A stretch of 16,366 bases of DNA from JAQIBY01 sp964418565 (GTDB taxonomy: Bacteria; Bacteroidota; Bacteroidia; Bacteroidales; ML635J-15): NCBI GenBank assembly GCA_964418565.1, contig CAYQMB010000066.1, positions 1-16,366 of the forward strand. The letters run 5' to 3'. Of the stretch, positions 13,780 through 16,366 are shown one piece after another; within the stretch, counting starts at the first letter, position 1, and the number at the start of each line of letters is the position of its first letter. Position numbers and translations under genes: made by a program. The notes below the pieces were generated by a model. It was not told the origin of the DNA. It searched no databases and saw nothing but the letters and a program-made list of their open reading frames with translations.

Positions 13780-15027
13780 ATGGCAAAAGAAACGGCATCA
13801 GATGTTTACAAGATAGTAAAGGCAGCGAAGGAAAATGGGATGTCTCACCTTAATATCACAGGCGGAGCATTTACCGGGCATGACCAGGTCAGGGAAACCG
13901 GAGAGCAGTTTGTGAATTTTTCACTGTGCGATTACCTCAGACTGTCTACAGATGAGCCCATACGCAGGGCTGCAGCAGATGCAGTGATGGAAAACGGTGT
14001 TTATGCGGCTGTCTCGCGGACATATATGAAACTTGATATTTACCGTGAGGCTGAAGAGGCTGTGAATGATTTGTTTCAAAAACCGGTGATTATCACACCA
14101 CGCACTACGCTCGGTCACATAGCTGCAATTCCGGTGCTGGTTGGAAAAGACGATGCTGTTATCATAGATCATCAGGTGCATACCTCGGTTCGTTTGGCCA
14201 CGGATATGTTAAAAGGCTACGGTGTTCATGTTGAAATTATTCGGCATAATCGTACGGATAAGCTGGAAACACGGATTCAGGAATTGCAGAAGAAAAAGGA
14301 AAAGGTCTGGTATATGGCAGACGGCGTGTATTCCATGTACGGAGATGTGCTTCCGGCGGAAGATTTGCTGGAGCTTTTGAAGCGATACCCCCGGTTTAAT
14401 CTGTATGTTGACGATGCGCATGGTATGGGCTGGACCGGACCAAGGGGAACCGGGCATGTGCTTTCCCGCATACCGTATCATGAGCGCATGTTTCTGGTTA
14501 CTTCCCTGGGTAAAGGGTTTGGCTCTGGTGGCGGGGTGTTGGTTTGTCCTGATGAGGATGTTCGTGAAAAGATACTGTTTACGGGGTCAACCTTAATTTT
14601 TACATCTCCACCTGAACCAGCCGTTTTGGGTGCCGTTAAGTATATTGCAAAGGGTTTTGCTTCAGGCGATTATGATCAACGCCGTAAGCGACTTGCTATG
14701 CAAATGGACTTGTTTTACAATGAAGCAGAATCATTAGGACTGCCTGTGATTGATACAACACGAACACCCATTGCTTTTATTGCTGCGGGAACACCGGATA
14801 TGGTAACATATTTATGCCGGCGTATGCTGACAAGGGGCTATCATATTACCCCCGGGGTTTATCCGGCCACACCCTGGCACAATGGCGGCGTAAGGGTGGT
14901 TCTTAGTTTGTATCAGGATGAAGATGATATCCGGAACATGCTGGGAATTCTGAACGAAGAATACCTCGTGATGCTGAAAAAATACGATACAAACCCGGAG
15001 GCTATCCTTAAGCATTATAAGAAGTGA
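13780..15027 (+). CDS. PLP-dependent alpha-oxoamine synthase family enzyme, divergent
   Basis: This 415-residue cytosolic fold-type I enzyme is related to BioF, Kbl, serine palmitoyltransferase and CqsA, which join an amino acid to an acyl-CoA or acyl-ACP with loss of CO2. PLP ligands are visible: Schiff-base K245 in VTSLGKGFGSGGG, D211/D212 and H214 in YVDDAHGMGWTGPRGTGH, H134 (ring stacking) in IIDHQVHTSV, and carboxylate Arg372 in GGVRVVLSLYQDEDDI. ADGVYSMYGDVLP (180-192) is a family signature. It departs from BioF/Kbl/SPT at two places: the usual SG-x-AN phosphate loop is PRTTLGH (107-113), and the GT-x3-H-x2-LE helix start is MKLDIYREAEEAV (83-95). Candidate roles are a long-chain base or sulfonolipid precursor, or an alpha-hydroxyketone-type signal. 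Start ATG 13780; no Shine-Dalgarno close by. It is divergent from the hybrid kinase. Confidence 0.85.
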   Translation: MAKETASDVYKIVKAAKENGMSHLNITGGAFTGHDQVRETGEQFVNFSLCDYLRLSTDEPIRRAAADAVMENGVYAAVSRTYMKLDIYREAEEAVNDLFQKPVIITPRTTLGHIAAIPVLVGKDDAVIIDHQVHTSVRLATDMLKGYGVHVEIIRHNRTDKLETRIQELQKKKEKVWYMADGVYSMYGDVLPAEDLLELLKRYPRFNLYVDDAHGMGWTGPRGTGHVLSRIPYHERMFLVTSLGKGFGSGGGVLVCPDEDVREKILFTGSTLIFTSPPEPAVLGAVKYIAKGFASGDYDQRRKRLAMQMDLFYNEAESLGLPVIDTTRTPIAFIAAGTPDMVTYLCRRMLTRGYHITPGVYPATPWHNGGVRVVLSLYQDEDDIRNMLGILNEEYLVMLKKYDTNPEAILKHYKK

Positions 15028-15033
15028 TGCATG

Positions 15034-15786
15034 TCAGGATGAAGGCGGCTTATCCTCGTCATCCTTATTTTCTTCATCTGCCGGGTAATGGATTTCAACA
15101 TCTTCCATCATGTGGGTATGGCTTGAATAAAACCCTTTATCAGATTGCTGGTCTTCAGGAGTCTGGCTGTCTTTTTCATCTTCTGATTCTTTTTCCCACG
15201 ACCATACTTTTCGTTTGGGTCCTCGTTTACGGTATATCCATGCCAGCCCGAATCCGGTAAACAGTCCGGCAAAATGGGATTCCCAGCTAACACCTTCTTT
15301 TCCCGGGAAAATGCCCCATATCATGGAGCCGTACATAAAGACGATAATAAGCGAGACGGCCATCAGGCGAAAATCCTTTCTGAGGATCCCTGATAAGAAA
15401 AGAAAACCAGCCATGGCATAAATAAGTCCGCTGGCTCCGATGTGATAACTCGGACGTGCAATTAGCCAGACAATTATTCCGGAAACAATCCATGAAATAG
15501 CAAACACACGATATCCTACTTTGGGGTAAAAATAAAACAGGCCGGTGGCAAGCACAATGAAACTCATGCTGTTGGCTATCAGATGCTGCCAGTCGCCATG
15601 CAAAAGGGGAGAGGTGAGTATGCCCAGCAGGCCGCTCCATTCACGTGGTTCTGTGCCGAATCTGTTCAGTGCCATATTATTGCTGATGTTGAGCAGATGT
15701 ATTGTCCACATGATAATCAGCAAGATAACGGTGACATACAGGGATAGCCTGAAGCGTTTTTTATCGGTTTTGATGCTTTCTTCCAT
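15034..15786 (-). CDS. rhomboid family intramembrane serine protease
   Basis: This 250-residue polytopic inner-membrane protease is read from the ATG at 15786. The catalytic pair is S119 (IGASGLIYAMAGF) and H171 (WESHFAGLFTGFG); H68 and N72 in HGDWQHLIANSMSF form the oxyanion region. About six TM helices are seen between residues 15 and 185, the minimal rhomboid core. After a basic stop-transfer stretch (YRKRGPKRK) comes a soluble tail of about 60 residues, strongly acidic (EKESEDEKDS, ADEENKDDEDK), probably cytoplasmic. A TTG at 15822 would extend it by 12 residues, but a promoter-like box lies in that extension. It converges on the alpha-oxoamine synthase gene with 6 bases between stops. 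Its substrate is unknown. Confidence 0.9.
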   Translation of the reverse strand: MEESIKTDKKRFRLSLYVTVILLIIMWTIHLLNISNNMALNRFGTEPREWSGLLGILTSPLLHGDWQHLIANSMSFIVLATGLFYFYPKVGYRVFAISWIVSGIIVWLIARPSYHIGASGLIYAMAGFLFLSGILRKDFRLMAVSLIIVFMYGSMIWGIFPGKEGVSWESHFAGLFTGFGLAWIYRKRGPKRKVWSWEKESEDEKDSQTPEDQQSDKGFYSSHTHMMEDVEIHYPADEENKDDEDKPPSS

Positions 15787-15801
15787 TCGCTTAAAAGTAA
15801 A

Positions 15802-15809
15802 CAAACTTA
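15802..15809 (-). promoter_or_regulatory. candidate -7 element of the rhomboid gene
   Basis: On the minus strand this reads TAAGTTTG, a perfect TAnnTTTG, ending 15 bases before the ATG at 15786. The only TTTG upstream is 10 bases away, too close for a normal -33 box. Confidence 0.4.
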
Positions 15810-15845
15810 AACTTTTGTGCAAATGTTCATAAGATATGCCATTTA

Positions 15846-15878
15846 GAATTTCGAATATCGAATCATGAATTTCGAATA
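15846..15878. repeat. AT-rich GAATTTCGAAT-type repeats
   Basis: GAATTTCGAATA occurs at 15846-15857 and again at 15867-15878. Related AATTTCGAA pieces lie near 15908 and 16181, and ATTCGAC is tandem near 16304-16317. They border the hairpin cluster on both sides. The 544-base stretch from 15823 to the window end shows no convincing gene. Confidence 0.55.
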
Positions 15879-15933
15879 ATGAATCACAGCTGTCTGCCTA
15901 CAAGCGGAAATTTCGAAGGAGACTAATTGCCAT

Positions 15934-16124
15934 CCAATATCCGGGAATCTGTCCCATAGGGACAATATGTCGGTAAAACGGAAAGTAATCAGACCAGTTC
16001 GCTTTTGGCATGGCTTTTTGCTTCTGTTGCAAAAACACATGCCAAAAGCTTGTGATAACGTTTTCCATCCACCCGGACTGCGTTCCTTGTCCGGGTTTAC
16101 CAATATCCTGTCCCTAACGGGACA
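15934..16124. repeat. cluster of four hairpins bounded by a CCAATATCC direct repeat
   Basis: Each end has CCAATATCC (15934-15942 and 16100-16108) followed by a hairpin with arms TGTCCC and GGGACA (15950-15964 and 16109-16124). Between them lie the long hairpin at 16001-16049 and a perfect 8-bp stem ACCCGGAC/GTCCGGGT (16071-16078 with 16089-16096). The arrangement resembles REP/BIME clusters but differs in sequence from the family around the RAYT gene. The cluster lies upstream of the rhomboid gene. Confidence 0.6.
16001..16049. repeat. long stem-loop
   Basis: GCTTTTGGCATG (16001-16012) pairs perfectly with CATGCCAAAAGC (16038-16049). After a small internal loop TTTTTGC (16015-16021) pairs with GCAAAAA (16029-16035), leaving a 7-base loop. 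No U-run follows on either strand, so it is not an obvious rho-independent terminator. Confidence 0.65.
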
Positions 16125-16366
16125 AGAAAAATAATCCGATTCACCGTATCAGCCGGGTTTCCGTCGTGGAAAGCAGCTTTGAATTTCGAACTTGTGTGTC
16201 GACAAAATCAAGCTAAGCGAAACATAAACCACATCATCACCTGCAGATAGTTCCCCCTTCACTTCATCATTCAATATTCCCGCTGGTAAGCGGGCAGGCG
16301 GCGGTTCGACATTCGACATTCATAATTCATCAGATTGTTGCACTTTTCCGGATGCGATAAATCGCA
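16125..16366. other. gene-free end of window with one short hairpin
   Basis: No supported reading frame. One small hairpin, CCCGCT (16279-16284) with AGCGGG (16289-16294), and tandem TTCGACA units just after it are the only structures noticed. Confidence 0.4.

Noticed and set aside
16001..16049. Rho-independent terminator
   Set aside because: The stem is strong but no U-run follows on either strand, and the nearest gene starts rather than ends nearby.
15843..16103. Minus-strand frame of 86 codons
   Set aside because: It spans the AT-rich repeats and hairpin cluster, and its ending YSKFMIRYSKF is just the translated repeat.

Overview
The window looks like a chromosomal segment of a Bacteroidetes bacterium, probably a free-living or environmental member of Bacteroidia. 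The signs are: candidate promoters that resemble the Bacteroidetes pattern (TTTG, about 19 bases, TAnnTTTG) rather than sigma70 boxes; few Shine-Dalgarno sequences; lipoprotein signals of Bacteroidetes type; and a REP-associated transposase next to many short palindromes in the gaps. Protein identities come from motifs read by eye; no database search was possible.

Layout. Bases 1-66 may be the end of a gene. Bases 201-1308 hold a RAYT (IS200-like HUH transposase, minus strand) with an array of REP-like palindromes on each side. A flavodoxin-fold NAD(P)H oxidoreductase follows (1362-1937, minus). Bases 2168-7686 are a tight three-gene operon for a heavy-metal RND efflux pump: outer-membrane channel, lipidated adaptor and CzcA-type permease. 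Converging on it are two minus-strand genes: a single-HKD phospholipase D-like protein with a cysteine-rich tail, and a lipid-anchored DJ-1/PfpI protein. A gene-free gap (8934-9441) contains a 158-base imperfect palindrome.

Bases 9442-13491 are all minus strand. In transcription order they are a six-helix hybrid sensor kinase, a TIGR01212-type radical SAM protein, a TatD-like hydrolase and the tRNA t6A dehydratase TcdA. The last three genes overlap one another. Divergent from the kinase across a 288-base gap is a PLP-dependent enzyme of the alpha-oxoamine synthase family (13780-15027). It converges on a rhomboid protease with an acidic tail (15034-15786, minus). The last 540 bases have no convincing gene and hold a second family of hairpins and AT-rich GAATTTCGAAT-type repeats.

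How the genes work together. The RND genes clearly form one export machine spanning both membranes. The radical SAM, TatD and TcdA genes look co-transcribed, probably for RNA or nucleic-acid housekeeping. The most speculative and most interesting unit is the alpha-oxoamine synthase next to a six-helix hybrid kinase. This matches the parts list of the CqsA/CqsS and LqsA/LqsS alpha-hydroxyketone signalling systems, but a sphingolipid or sulfonolipid role for the enzyme is at least as likely in this phylum.
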